From the NCBI GenBank assembly GCA_015056765.1, contig SVFQ01000001.1:186001-250000 (forward strand): DNA of 64,000 nucleotides. Direction: 5' to 3'. A program made the translations under genes and the position numbers. The notes beneath the pieces are model-generated. The model was given only the letters and a program-made list of their open reading frames with translations, was not told the DNA's origin and ran no database searches. This DNA comes from Lachnospiraceae bacterium. GTDB lineage: Bacteria > Bacillota > Clostridia > Lachnospirales > Lachnospiraceae. Positions 36,798 to 44,955 of this stretch are shown here, in pieces (position 1 is the stretch's first letter; the number at the start of each line of letters is the position of its first letter).

Positions 36798-37061
36798 ATG
36801 GAGTCTACAAATACAGGATGTAAGCTATGCTTGCTTCGAGAAAATAACAGCAAGAAAAAAGAATATGAGCTCATTCAGAGGGCACTTGCTGCTATGAATG
36901 AGCAGGAAAAAGCGTCCTCGGAGACTTATGAAAAGAGGCTGGAGGCATGCAAATCCTGCGAAAGCTTCGTAGAAGGAACTTGTCTGAAATGTGGCTGTTA
37001 TGTGGAACTTCGGGCAGCTGGAAAAGCGGCGCATTGCCCAAAAAAGAACGGACCATGGTAG
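36798..37061 (+). CDS. Small cysteine-rich protein (DUF6171-like)
   Basis: An 87-residue protein with CKLC near the N-terminus and a dense C-terminal set: CKSCESFVEGTCLKCGCYVE and HCPKKNGPW. The paired cysteines suggest one or two zinc-ribbon knots. I recognise it as DUF6171, a small protein common in Lachnospiraceae; the function is unknown. No good ribosome site: AAAGGAAA lies 8 bases before the ATG. Its end runs into the convergent terminator. Confidence 0.75.
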   Translation: MESTNTGCKLCLLRENNSKKKEYELIQRALAAMNEQEKASSETYEKRLEACKSCESFVEGTCLKCGCYVELRAAGKAAHCPKKNGPW

Positions 37062-37100
37062 CCCTTGCCAAAAACGTGGCAGGACTAGCAGGTCCGTTTT
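37047..37100. terminator. Bidirectional hairpin between convergent genes
   Basis: AACGGACC pairs with GGTCCGTT, with an inner TGCCA/TGGCA stem; T-run on the plus strand. It overlaps the end of the DUF6171-like gene and the end of rlmI. Confidence 0.55.
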
Positions 37101-37104
37101 GCAT

Positions 37105-38358
37105 TTATAACTCTTCCACAACCTGGAAGATATAGAACTTCAAATAGTAACTCTCGGCATCGCCCCATAGAATAGGGTGGTCCCAGGACTGGGTACGGAA
37201 TTCAATCTGGCGAAGTCGCTTATGTACAGCTTTTGCCGCTTCTTTGATGGTCTGGGTAAAGAGCTCCTGCGTCATAAAGTGAGAGCAGGAACAGGTGGCG
37301 AAGTAGCCGCCGTTTTCCACTAACTTCAGGCCGCGCATATTGATTTCACGGTATCCTTTGATGGCATTCTTGGTAGCTTGTCTGGACTTGGTGAAAGCCG
37401 GTGGATCCAAGATGACTACATCGAACTTCTTGCCTTCTGCTTCCAAGCTAGGTAAGTAATCAAAGATATCAGCGCATACGAACTTGGCGATATCTTCTAC
37501 ATGATTCAGGCTTGCATTTTCCGTGGCCTGATCTACGCCTAATTGAGAAGCATCTACACCGATGACGGATTTTGCACCATTACATGCGGCGTTTAAGGCA
37601 AAGGACCCTGTGTGGGTGAAGCAGTCCAGGACAGACTTTCCTTTGCATAATCGTCCAATGGCAGCGCGGTTCCCTTTCTGATCCAGGAAGAAACCGGTCT
37701 TTTGGCCGTCTTTTACATCTACATAGTAGTGTACGCCGTTTTCCACAATTTCTACTTTAGTATCGAATTCCGGTCCGATGAAGCCTTTATATCGCTCTAA
37801 TCCCTCTAAAGTGCGGACTTTGGCATCGCTACGCTCGTAAATACCACGGATTTTTATGCCATCTTCAGCAAGGATTTGCTTCAGCTGGGTGAGAAGTAAA
37901 GGTTTTAATTTCTCTGTTCCTAAGGCTAAAGATTCTACAACTAATACGTCTTCGAATTTATCGATGGTGAGGCCCGGTAGGAAGTCTGCTTCGCCAAACA
38001 CCAGTCTGCAGCTGGAAGTATCGATGGTTTCTTTGCGGTATTTCCAGGCATCCTGCAAGCGCTTTCTAAGGAAAGCAGGTGTGATAGGGTGCTCTTTCCG
38101 TCTAGATAGCATGCGGATGCGAATCTTGGATGCGGAATTGATAAAGCCGTATCCTAAGAAATACCCGTCAAAATCATGGACGTGGATGATATCACCATCC
38201 TGAAAAGAGCCCATGACAGATTCGATTTCGTTATCATAAATCCACTGTCCGCCGGCTTTTAAAGCTCTGGCTTCTCCTTTGCGGATGGTAGCCACTGCAT
38301 CCACGGCTAAATCCGTGTTTTCATCTATATGTTCAATTTGGTCAAAAATAAATTCCAT
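37105..38358 (-). CDS. Class I SAM-dependent rRNA methyltransferase (RlmI/RlmK-like)
   Basis: A 417-residue enzyme. An N-terminal PUA domain (about 20-100, with GGQWIYDNEIESV and IHVHDFDGYFLGYGF) is followed by a linking domain and a Rossmann methyltransferase domain with GQKTGFFLDQKGNR, VLDCFTHTGSFALNAA (SAM-binding), VIGVDAS and VVILDPPAFTKSR (active site PP). Relatives methylate cytosine in 23S rRNA (RlmI, m5C1962) or act on guanine. The exact target base is not certain. AAAAGGAGACC precedes the ATG. A promoter and an intrinsic terminator lie upstream on the same strand (38420-38555). Confidence 0.9.
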   Translation of the reverse strand: MEFIFDQIEHIDENTDLAVDAVATIRKGEARALKAGGQWIYDNEIESVMGSFQDGDIIHVHDFDGYFLGYGFINSASKIRIRMLSRRKEHPITPAFLRKRLQDAWKYRKETIDTSSCRLVFGEADFLPGLTIDKFEDVLVVESLALGTEKLKPLLLTQLKQILAEDGIKIRGIYERSDAKVRTLEGLERYKGFIGPEFDTKVEIVENGVHYYVDVKDGQKTGFFLDQKGNRAAIGRLCKGKSVLDCFTHTGSFALNAACNGAKSVIGVDASQLGVDQATENASLNHVEDIAKFVCADIFDYLPSLEAEGKKFDVVILDPPAFTKSRQATKNAIKGYREINMRGLKLVENGGYFATCSCSHFMTQELFTQTIKEAAKAVHKRLRQIEFRTQSWDHPILWGDAESYYLKFYIFQVVEEL

Positions 38359-38419
38359 AAGGATGGTCTCCTTTTCGTTCTTGTGATATCATAGTAACAT
38401 ATCGGCAAATTTTGGATAC

Positions 38420-38451
38420 AAAAAAAGCTGCCGAGGAGGGCAGCTTTTTTT
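38420..38451 (-). terminator. Intrinsic terminator upstream of rlmI
   Basis: A perfect 12-bp stem with a 6-base loop and T-runs on both strands; on the minus strand it lies between a promoter and the rlmI start, and on the plus strand it precedes lysR. Confidence 0.75.
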
Positions 38452-38520
38452 GTTTGTATGATGACGATAAACTGAGGAGTGTCATCACACAACAGAGGAA
38501 AACAGTTAATCATTGTTTAT
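38420..38520 (-). ncRNA. Candidate small RNA or attenuated leader upstream of rlmI
   Basis: A strong minus-strand promoter (38527-38555) would start RNA near 38520. The RNA would contain a TGATGAC/GTCATCA hairpin and end at a textbook terminator: AAAAAAGCTGCC/GGCAGCTTTTTT (38421-38450). The rlmI start is a further 62 bases on. Either a free-standing RNA of about 100 nt or a leader that attenuates rlmI would fit. Confidence 0.4.
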
Positions 38521-38526
38521 GTATTC

Positions 38527-38555
38527 ATTATATGGCCTGATAGGTGAGATGTAAA
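38527..38555 (-). promoter_or_regulatory. Strong minus-strand sigma-A promoter
   Basis: On the minus strand TTTACA (38555-38550), a 17-base spacer and consensus TATAAT (38532-38527). Confidence 0.65.
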
Positions 38556-38570
38556 ACGGAAGATTTTCAC

Positions 38571-38599
38571 TTGAAAGATGAAAGCCGTTCATCTATGAT
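38571..38599 (+). promoter_or_regulatory. Promoter of lysR with LysR-type box
   Basis: TTGAAA (38571-38576), 17-base spacer, TATGAT (38594-38599). Inside the spacer is ATGAA-AGCCG-TTCAT (38578-38592), a dyad with the T-N11-A shape of LysR-type sites, as expected for autoregulation. Confidence 0.6.
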
Positions 38600-38625
38600 G
38601 AATATAGGGGAAAAGAGGAAATTAT

Positions 38626-39498
38626 ATGACACTTTTATATTGTAAAATCTTGTATACGGTAGCTGCGCAGGGCAGCTTTATGAAGGCTGCTGAGCTTTTG
38701 AATTTGACGCCGTCAGCAGTGAGTCATTCCATTGCTTCCATGGAAGCAGAACTGGGCTTCCAGGTGTTTAATCGAAATAAATCAGGTGTGACACTGACCA
38801 GCTATGGCGAAGAAATCTATCCAATGGTAGTGAGTATGCTTCATAGTGAAGAGAACTTGAAGCAGGTGGTGGATAGACTGAACGGCTTAAAGCGTGGTAC
38901 CGTTAAAATCGGCGCATTCAACAGTGTTTGCACAGAGTGGTTGCCTAGCATTCTGAAGGTTTACAGAGAGAAATTTCCATATATTGATGTAGAAGTTTAT
39001 GAAGGTACCTATGATGACGTTATTCATTGGCTGAATACCGGTATTGTGGAGCTTGCGTTCCTTTCTACTTCTTGTAATTCTGATTTCAAGATTACACCTT
39101 TATATGACGATCCGCTGGTATGCATAGCACCAAAGGGCTTTGAGACTGCGAAAAAGGGCGTCATTACGGTGGAAGAAATGAAGAATCAGCCTTTCGTTAT
39201 CCAGCGAGATTCCTGTGATGCGGATATTAAGAAATATCTGACAGATATGCACTTAGATATTCATAGTTCCTGCCATGTGATCGACGACCAGTCAAGTGCT
39301 GCTATGGTAGAGTCGGGACTTGGTATCGGTATTATGCCGGAGCTTACCTGCCGCAGACTAGGTACGAATCTGGATGTTTTACAGATTGAGCCATCTGCGA
39401 TACGTACCATTGGCCTTGCGATGCCAAACAAGAAGAGCCTTACACCGGCGGCGAAGGAGCTGAGCCAGATTGTTCTGGATATGGTGAAAACACTTTAA
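38626..39498 (+). CDS. LysR-family transcriptional regulator
   Basis: A 290-residue regulator. The winged helix-turn-helix is at residues 1-60: VAAQGSFMKAAELLNLTPSA then VSHSIASMEAELGFQVFNR. The effector domain follows with VKIGAFNSVCTEWLPSILK, a periplasmic-binding-protein fold. The ligand is unknown. GAGGAAATT lies before the ATG. A dyad in its own promoter suggests autoregulation. Its neighbours are not an obvious target. Confidence 0.92.
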   Translation: MTLLYCKILYTVAAQGSFMKAAELLNLTPSAVSHSIASMEAELGFQVFNRNKSGVTLTSYGEEIYPMVVSMLHSEENLKQVVDRLNGLKRGTVKIGAFNSVCTEWLPSILKVYREKFPYIDVEVYEGTYDDVIHWLNTGIVELAFLSTSCNSDFKITPLYDDPLVCIAPKGFETAKKGVITVEEMKNQPFVIQRDSCDADIKKYLTDMHLDIHSSCHVIDDQSSAAMVESGLGIGIMPELTCRRLGTNLDVLQIEPSAIRTIGLAMPNKKSLTPAAKELSQIVLDMVKTL

Positions 39499-39511
39499 GA
39501 ATTCGAGAACT

Positions 39512-39538
39512 GCAACGCAGAAACCTGCGTTGCTTTTT
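39512..39538 (+). terminator. Terminator of lysR
   Basis: A 9-bp perfect stem GCAACGCAG/CTGCGTTGC with an AAAC loop and TTTTT. It overlaps the upstream end of the next open frame, which argues for a later start of that gene. Confidence 0.88.
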
Positions 39539-39565
39539 CTTATAGAAAGAATAGGAAACACGGAT

Positions 39566-40474
39566 TTGAGATATGCAAGACAGATTCGATATGAGATTCC
39601 GGAAGAGATGTGGGGACATAAGATTTCTGAATTTCTTCATGGCAAAGGCTTTTCTAATCAGAATCTGACCAAGTTAAAAAAGATAAATCACAGCATCGAC
39701 ATCAATGGTAGATGGGAGTACATGGGTTACCGTCTCCAGAAGGGGGACGTACTGCAGGTGCTGATTGTAGAAGAGGAGTCTTCTAAAAAGATACCACCGG
39801 TAAATCTACCTTTAGAGGTGGTGTACGAAGATGAGGATATCCTGGTGGTGAATAAGCCGGCACATATGCCGATTCATCCATCTATGAAGCACTATGAGAA
39901 CACCTTAGGAAATGCAGTGGCCTACTACTTTATGGAGCAAAATAAGCCTTGTATCTATCGGTGCATCAATCGCCTGGACAAAGATACCAGCGGACTGACC
40001 ATACTGGCGAAACACTTTGTAGCCGCCAGCATGCTGTATGACCAGATGGTGGCCAGAGAAATAAAGAGAACCTATTATGCGATTACAGATGGAGAGATTC
40101 CGGAAGAGGAAGGCACCATAAATGCCCCCATAGGGCGTGAGGGGGATTCTGTGGTAGTTAGAGCAGTGGATTACGAAAAGGGAGATGAAGCCATCACCCA
40201 TTATCGGGTTCTGGGCCGAGGTGGTGGTCTTTCTCTGGTGGAGTGCCATTTAGATACCGGTCGTACCCACCAGATTCGCGTGCATATGAAGCATTTAGGA
40301 TATCCTTTGATAGGAGATTTCCTCTATCATCCGGAGAATCACACCATGGACAGACAGGCCTTACATGCAGGAAAACTCAGCTTCCGGCAACCTGTTACCG
40401 GGGAAGAACTTTCCTTTTCGGTGGCTTTTCCGCAGGATATGGATAGAATTTGTCAAGAATTTGGACTAAAATAG
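39566..40474 (+). CDS. RluA-family pseudouridine synthase
   Basis: About 302 residues; makes pseudouridine in rRNA or tRNA. The catalytic motif is CINRLDKDTSGLTILAKH, with the aspartate of RLD as the nucleophile. An S4-like N-terminal part (ISEFLHGKGFSNQNLTKLK, then INGRWEYMGYRLQKGDVL) and the ending TGRTHQIRVHMKHLGYPLIG are family-typical. I start at TTG 39566 because AGGA lies 9 bases upstream and the open frame before it contains the lysR terminator. The target uridine cannot be assigned. Confidence 0.9.
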   Translation: MRYARQIRYEIPEEMWGHKISEFLHGKGFSNQNLTKLKKINHSIDINGRWEYMGYRLQKGDVLQVLIVEEESSKKIPPVNLPLEVVYEDEDILVVNKPAHMPIHPSMKHYENTLGNAVAYYFMEQNKPCIYRCINRLDKDTSGLTILAKHFVAASMLYDQMVAREIKRTYYAITDGEIPEEEGTINAPIGREGDSVVVRAVDYEKGDEAITHYRVLGRGGGLSLVECHLDTGRTHQIRVHMKHLGYPLIGDFLYHPENHTMDRQALHAGKLSFRQPVTGEELSFSVAFPQDMDRICQEFGLK

Positions 40475-40574
40475 ATTAAAATACATCAATTGAAAAAATC
40501 TAAAAGAGATTATGGACTTTTCATTTAGATGGTACTAAGATTACATGTAAATAAAATCAAGGGAGGAAAACAAC

Positions 40575-41600
40575 ATGGAGAAAAAAAATCTTGATTGGGC
40601 CAACCTCGGTTTTGGTTATGTACAGACCGAGAAGCGGTATGTCTCTGTCTACAAAGATGGTAAGTGGGACAATGGAACCCTGACTGAGGACGCAACCGTT
40701 ACTTTGAACGAGTGCGCAGGTGTTTTCCAGTATGCACAGACCGTGTTTGAGGGATTGAAAGCTTACACCACAGAAGATGGACATATCGTAACCTTTAGAC
40801 CTGACTTAAATGCTGCTCGTATGGTAGAGTCAGCAAAGAGGCTGGAGATGCCACCTTTGCCGGAAGCACAGTTTATCGATTCCATCAATCAGGTGGTAAA
40901 GGCAAACGCAGCGTATGTACCACCTTATGGTAGCGGTGCAACCCTTTATATCAGACCATATATGATGGGCACAAATCCTGTTATCGGTGTTAAACCGGCT
41001 GACGAGTACATGTATCGTGTATTTGTTACACCGGTAGGTCCTTATTTCAAGGGTGGTGCAAAGCCTATCACCATCAAAATCAGCGACTTCGACCGAGCAG
41101 CACCAAATGGTACAGGTCATATCAAAGCCGGCCTGAACTATGCCATGAGCTTACATGCTATCGTAACAGCACACGAAGAAGGCTACGCTGAAAACATGTA
41201 CTTAGATGCAGCTACTCGTACCAAGGTAGAGGAGACCGGCGGTGCGAACTTCATCTTTATCACAAAAGACGGCAAGATGGTTACACCAAAGTCCGACAGT
41301 ATCCTGCCTTCCATCACCAGAAGATCTCTGATGTATGTGGCAGAGCACTACTTAGGCATGACAGTAGAACACAGAGAAGTATACAAAGATGAACTCAAGG
41401 ATTTTGCAGAAGCAGGTCTTTGCGGTACAGCTGCTGTTGTATCACCGGTAGGTAAGATTGTGGATCACGGCACAGAAATCTGCTTCCCAAGTGGAATGGA
41501 TGAGATGGGCCCTGTAACCAAGAAATTATACGATACTTTGACAGGCATTCAGATGGGTAGAATCGAAGCTCCGGAAGGCTGGATTCACACAATCTGCTAA
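40575..41600 (+). CDS. ilvE: Branched-chain amino acid aminotransferase
   Basis: A 341-residue class IV PLP enzyme that makes valine, leucine and isoleucine from their keto acids with glutamate. Landmarks: LNECAGVFQYAQTVFEGLKA, RPDLNAARM, LYIRPYMMGTNP, the PLP lysine region GTGHIKAGLNYAMSLHAIV, VEETGGANFIFITKDG and CGTAAVVSPVGKI. Length and motifs fit the larger IlvE type. GGGAGGAAAAC precedes the ATG. There is no T-box in the 100 bases upstream. The HAD gene follows after 6 bases. Confidence 0.94.
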   Translation: MEKKNLDWANLGFGYVQTEKRYVSVYKDGKWDNGTLTEDATVTLNECAGVFQYAQTVFEGLKAYTTEDGHIVTFRPDLNAARMVESAKRLEMPPLPEAQFIDSINQVVKANAAYVPPYGSGATLYIRPYMMGTNPVIGVKPADEYMYRVFVTPVGPYFKGGAKPITIKISDFDRAAPNGTGHIKAGLNYAMSLHAIVTAHEEGYAENMYLDAATRTKVEETGGANFIFITKDGKMVTPKSDSILPSITRRSLMYVAEHYLGMTVEHREVYKDELKDFAEAGLCGTAAVVSPVGKIVDHGTEICFPSGMDEMGPVTKKLYDTLTGIQMGRIEAPEGWIHTIC

Positions 41601-41606
41601 GGAACG

Positions 41607-42218
41607 ATGATTAAAAACCTGATTTTCGACGTGGGAGACGTACTAATCGAATATAGATGGAGAGACATGATGATGGATCATGGACTTACCCTTGAGGAGG
41701 CCGAGAGAATCGGTGGGGAAATCTTTGATCATCCCTATTGGCGAGAGCTGGATTTGGGCAATATGTCAACAGAGGAAGTGGCAGAAGGCTTTCATAAGCT
41801 CTATCCGGAAGATGGGGATTCTATCGAGTGGTTTCTCACTCACGGAGAATATATGCATGTGCCCAGACCTAAAGTGTGGGAAAAGGTCCACAGATTAAAG
41901 GAAAAAGGCTACAAAATTTATCTGCTCTCTAATTATTCTGAGGATTTATTCCGAAAACATACCAGAGGGGCATCTTTTCTAGATGATATAGATGGGAAGG
42001 TAGTGTCTTACATGATTCATGAGGCCAAGCCGGAGGAGCCCATCTATCGTCACCTCTTAGATACCTATGGATTAGTTGCATCGGAGTCGGTTTTTTATGA
42101 TGATCGTGCGGATAATGTGGCAACGGCAAGAAAGCTGGGCCTGCAGGCGCATGTAATCGAATCTCAGGAGCAACTCTTGTCTCTATTAGAGGAGAGAGAA
42201 AAAGAGTATGGTAGATAG
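41607..42218 (+). CDS. HAD-superfamily hydrolase
   Basis: A 203-residue phosphatase-like protein. HAD motif I is LIFDVGDVLIEY (first Asp the nucleophile; the usual second Asp is also present as GD), motif II is IYLLSNYSED, motif III region VVSYMIHEAKPEEPIYRHLL, and motif IV FYDDRADNVATARKLG. This is the subfamily close to YihX-type sugar-phosphate phosphatases; substrate not determined. Six bases after ilvE and overlapping the next gene by 11 bases, so likely co-transcribed. Confidence 0.88.
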   Translation: MIKNLIFDVGDVLIEYRWRDMMMDHGLTLEEAERIGGEIFDHPYWRELDLGNMSTEEVAEGFHKLYPEDGDSIEWFLTHGEYMHVPRPKVWEKVHRLKEKGYKIYLLSNYSEDLFRKHTRGASFLDDIDGKVVSYMIHEAKPEEPIYRHLLDTYGLVASESVFYDDRADNVATARKLGLQAHVIESQEQLLSLLEEREKEYGR

Positions 42219-42795
42219 AATCGGAAGCCAAATTAATACCCAGACTTACGTATCCACAGGAACCCAGAAGCGGAATGAATCTGAGGAGAAATTCAATCTG
42301 CAGCAGGGAATGGAAAAGGAAGAGGATGGCGTAGTACTGGAATTATCTGGCAATAAGCCGAAAGAAGCCAGTAAGGCTACGGTAAAAGAAGCTGATGTCT
42401 CACGTGAGTCTCACAGGCCGGAACAGGCAGAGCGCGTGGACACCAAGATGAGCTTCGGCCAAATCTTGGCACAGCTGATAGAAAAGAATCCTATCAATGG
42501 CATCAAGGGCTTTGTGCAGCGTCTAAGAGATACCGCGAAATTGTTCTTCCGTGAATTGTGGAATGGACCGGCGCAGGAAGAAGAGGAGCTTACTGCTACG
42601 GAATTAATGGAAAGCATGGAAGAAAAGGAGGCACAGGATTCTGCTTTTGAGGAGAAGCAGGATACCATGGATGACTTCTTACATGGTACTCAGAAAGGCA
42701 AGCTAGCCCACAATACCACCTTGCTCACCTATTACGACAAGAGCGGTAAGATGGTGAACGTAAATAATACCGGAAGGATTCTGAAGGGAAAATGA
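42208..42795 (+). CDS. Unrecognised hydrophilic protein, possibly flagellum-related
   Basis: A 195-residue, very hydrophilic protein without signal peptide or membrane segments. It has a disordered front with GVVLELSGNKPKEA (about residues 41-54), a helical middle (FGQILAQLIEKNPINGIKGF, about 82-101), an acidic stretch (EEEELTATELMESMEEKEAQ) and a short ordered end (NTTLLTYYDKSGKMVNVNN). The GVVLELS element resembles GAVLDLSQG near the start of the DUF6240 protein at 51232. It overlaps the HAD gene by 11 bases. Function is unknown; a link to flagella is weak inference. Confidence 0.6.
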   Translation: MVDRIGSQINTQTYVSTGTQKRNESEEKFNLQQGMEKEEDGVVLELSGNKPKEASKATVKEADVSRESHRPEQAERVDTKMSFGQILAQLIEKNPINGIKGFVQRLRDTAKLFFRELWNGPAQEEEELTATELMESMEEKEAQDSAFEEKQDTMDDFLHGTQKGKLAHNTTLLTYYDKSGKMVNVNNTGRILKGK

Positions 42796-42801
42796 GTTTC
42801 G

Positions 42802-42835
42802 AAGGAGCTATGGAGAGATCCATGGCTCCTTTTTC
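42802..42835 (+). terminator. Terminator after the 42208 gene
   Basis: A 12-bp stem AAGGAGCTATGG/CCATGGCTCCTT with one G-T pair, followed by TTTT. Confidence 0.85.
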
Positions 42836-42957
42836 GCTGAGCAAACATTTGCATCCATTAACAAATTGAGAAATAATTAGCTGAGCTATAAAGTAATTGT
42901 CAGACATCTCCGATAGTAATAGTAACAGGAAGTATGATTCACAAGGAGGTGATTACT

Positions 42958-43170
42958 GTGAGCGGCTTATATTCAATCCCAAACGCTCTCCTGGCTCAGC
43001 AAGTTGGCATGGTCCTCAATGTAGATTCTTATAAGAAATGGGACAAAAAAAGAGAACGTCCTAAAGATCAAGGAGCTGCAAAAGAGAAATCACCATTCCA
43101 CCAAATCTTAGAAAAGGAGAAAGAAAAAGCACCGGAACATGTGGGAAGCTTTTTCGAAGCACGAGCATGA
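42958..43170 (+). CDS. Small unrecognised protein with consensus ribosome site
   Basis: A 70-residue basic protein (MSGLYSIPNALLAQQVGMVL, then a lysine-rich tail). GTG 42958 is preferred because AAGGAGGTGAT lies 5 bases upstream, an almost perfect anti-SD match; an ATG at 42934 is in frame but inside the leader. Upstream, TAAAGTAA (42888-42895) and CCGATAGT (42910-42917) resemble a SigD flagellar promoter, with spacing about one base too long. The ordered N-terminus and charged tail give no family. It might be a small flagellar or secreted factor. Confidence 0.55.
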   Translation: MSGLYSIPNALLAQQVGMVLNVDSYKKWDKKRERPKDQGAAKEKSPFHQILEKEKEKAPEHVGSFFEARA

Positions 43171-43286
43171 ATCAAAGCGAAAATGTAATGTGAACGACCC
43201 AGGCCGAAGTGTTCTTCAGTCTGGGTTGATTCATTTCAAGGGATTGTGAAGTGATTTTTGGTATCTTCAGTCCAAGGGACTGATTA

Positions 43287-43295
43287 TGATATAAT
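43287..43295 (+). promoter_or_regulatory. Extended -10 promoter of phoH
   Basis: TGATATAAT: a consensus TATAAT (43290-43295) with the TG extension. The -35 region is weak. 27 bases before the phoH start. Confidence 0.65.
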
Positions 43296-43322
43296 TAGAA
43301 AAAGCGCAAAGGGGGACAAGAT

Positions 43323-44669
43323 ATGCACAAGCAATACGTACTTGACACCAATATCTTGATTCAGCAGCCAAACTCCATCTTCGGTTTTGCAGATAACGAT
43401 GTGGTCATCACAGGCACCACGCTGCAGGAACTGGACAGGAAGAAAACTGCCCCTGGGGAGCTGGGCTTCCATGCCAGAGAAGCCATTAGAATTATCGACA
43501 GCTTCCGGCATCAGGGAAACTACTTAGACGGCATCAAGATGCCCAACGGTGGCAAATTCGTCATCGACCCAAATGGAATTTCTGAGGACAAACTGCCTCA
43601 CGGCTTTTCTATCGACAGCCCTGATAATCGAATCATCAGCTCTGTCCTTTCACGGCAATCTGCCAGCAAAGAACCCGTAATCTTAATTACAAACGATGTC
43701 TCCATGCGTATCAACGCCATTATCTGCGGTGCAGAGGTACAAGGCTATAAGAATGAGGAGATTAATGAAGATGAATCCTACTCCGGTCGTACAGATATGG
43801 TTTTGCCGGATGATGAAGTAGACCAGCTGTACAAAGAAGGAAAGCTTCTACTGCAAGATGAAAGTAAGTTATTTCCAAATGAATTTGTCATGGTGAAAAG
43901 CGAGGTAAACCCGCAGAAAACGGCGCTGTGTCGATTTAGGGATCATGTATTGCATCTGATCTATTGTGAGAAATTACATCCTTTCGGAGTGACACCTAGA
44001 AATGCGGCGCAGAAATTCGCCCTGGAAGCGCTCTGTGCGCCGGCAGATGAGATACCACTTGTCATCATGAAAGGCCCTGCCGGTTGTGCGAAAACCTTCC
44101 TTTCGCTGGCGGCAGGATTAGATGGAACCTACGATAGCAGACGAGAAAGCCTGTATCACAAGGTGATGATTACCAGGAATAACATCCTTTCTGACGCAGA
44201 CTTAGGTTTCCTGCCCGGTACGTTGGAAGAAAAGATGAACCCACTTCTAGCACCTTTCATGGATAACTTAGAAGTACTGCTTCGTGGCAAGTGTAAAGAA
44301 GAGGATCCTCATGAAATCCAGATGCAGATCGATGACATGATTTCCACCGGCATCGTAGAGATTTGCTCTATGGCTTACATGCGAGGCCGTTCCATTGCGA
44401 ATTCCTTCCTTATCATCGATGAGGCGCAGAACGCTACAGTAGGTCAAATCCTGGAAGTGATTACACGTGCGGGACTAGGCACGAAAGTGGTTATCTGCGG
44501 CGACCCGGATCAGATTGATAATGCAAAGCTGGATAGAATCAACAACGGACTGGTGTTTGCAGCGGAGAAAATGAAAGGCTCGCCGCTGTGCGCGCAGATT
44601 ACTTTTGAAAAAGAGGAATCCGTAAGAAGCCCGCTGGCTTTGGAAGCTGCAAAGAGATTAACTTTATAG
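43323..44669 (+). CDS. phoH: PhoH-family protein with PIN domain
   Basis: A 448-residue fusion. The N-terminal PIN ribonuclease domain (KQYVLDTNILIQQPNSIFGF; acidic residues also in TLQELDRKK, SPDNRIISSVL and ILITNDVSM) spans about 1-150. The C-terminal PhoH ATPase domain has Walker A KGPAGCAKTFLSL (about 241-253), Walker B SFLIIDEAQNAT and VVICGDPDQID. PIN-PhoH proteins couple RNA unwinding to cleavage. AAAGGGGGAC precedes the ATG. Single-gene unit with promoter and terminator. Confidence 0.94.
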   Translation: MHKQYVLDTNILIQQPNSIFGFADNDVVITGTTLQELDRKKTAPGELGFHAREAIRIIDSFRHQGNYLDGIKMPNGGKFVIDPNGISEDKLPHGFSIDSPDNRIISSVLSRQSASKEPVILITNDVSMRINAIICGAEVQGYKNEEINEDESYSGRTDMVLPDDEVDQLYKEGKLLLQDESKLFPNEFVMVKSEVNPQKTALCRFRDHVLHLIYCEKLHPFGVTPRNAAQKFALEALCAPADEIPLVIMKGPAGCAKTFLSLAAGLDGTYDSRRESLYHKVMITRNNILSDADLGFLPGTLEEKMNPLLAPFMDNLEVLLRGKCKEEDPHEIQMQIDDMISTGIVEICSMAYMRGRSIANSFLIIDEAQNATVGQILEVITRAGLGTKVVICGDPDQIDNAKLDRINNGLVFAAEKMKGSPLCAQITFEKEESVRSPLALEAAKRLTL

Positions 44670-44675
44670 AAATCA

Positions 44676-44711
44676 AAAACCCTGCTTTTCAAAAATGAAA
44701 GGCAGGGTTTT
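44676..44711 (+). terminator. Terminator of phoH
   Basis: AAAACCCTGC-TTTTC pairs with GAAAG-GCAGGGTTTT around a short A-rich loop. Confidence 0.85.
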
Positions 44712-44760
44712 GCATGTCCAAAAATAAGCATAAAAAAACAGCCACCGAAGTGACTGGAAG

Positions 44761-44833
44761 TGCGCCCTCAGGGACTCGAACCCTGGACAAATAGATTAAG
44801 AGTCTACTGCTCTACCAACTGAGCTAAGGGCGC
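44761..44833 (-). tRNA. tRNA-Lys (CTT)
   Basis: A 73-nt tRNA: acceptor GCGCCCT/AGGGCGC, D arm GCTCAGTTGGTAGAGC, anticodon arm GTAGA-CTCTTAA-TCTAT giving CTT (reads AAG), T loop TTCGAGT. CCA not encoded. Confidence 0.96.
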
Positions 44834-44955
44834 TTAGCTAGGCGTTTCATTTGCAACGCAAAAGTTATTATAGTATAATGCAAAGCAGTTTGCAAGCACT
44901 TTTTTGAAATTTTTTTCTGTGTTTGTAAAAAGGCCTGAAAAAGGAGGTCAAAACC

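Noticed and set aside
38325-38513. A 62-codon minus-strand frame as a leader peptide of rlmI
   Set aside because: It runs through the terminator stem and into the rlmI start, and lacks a ribosome site; the RNA interpretation is simpler.
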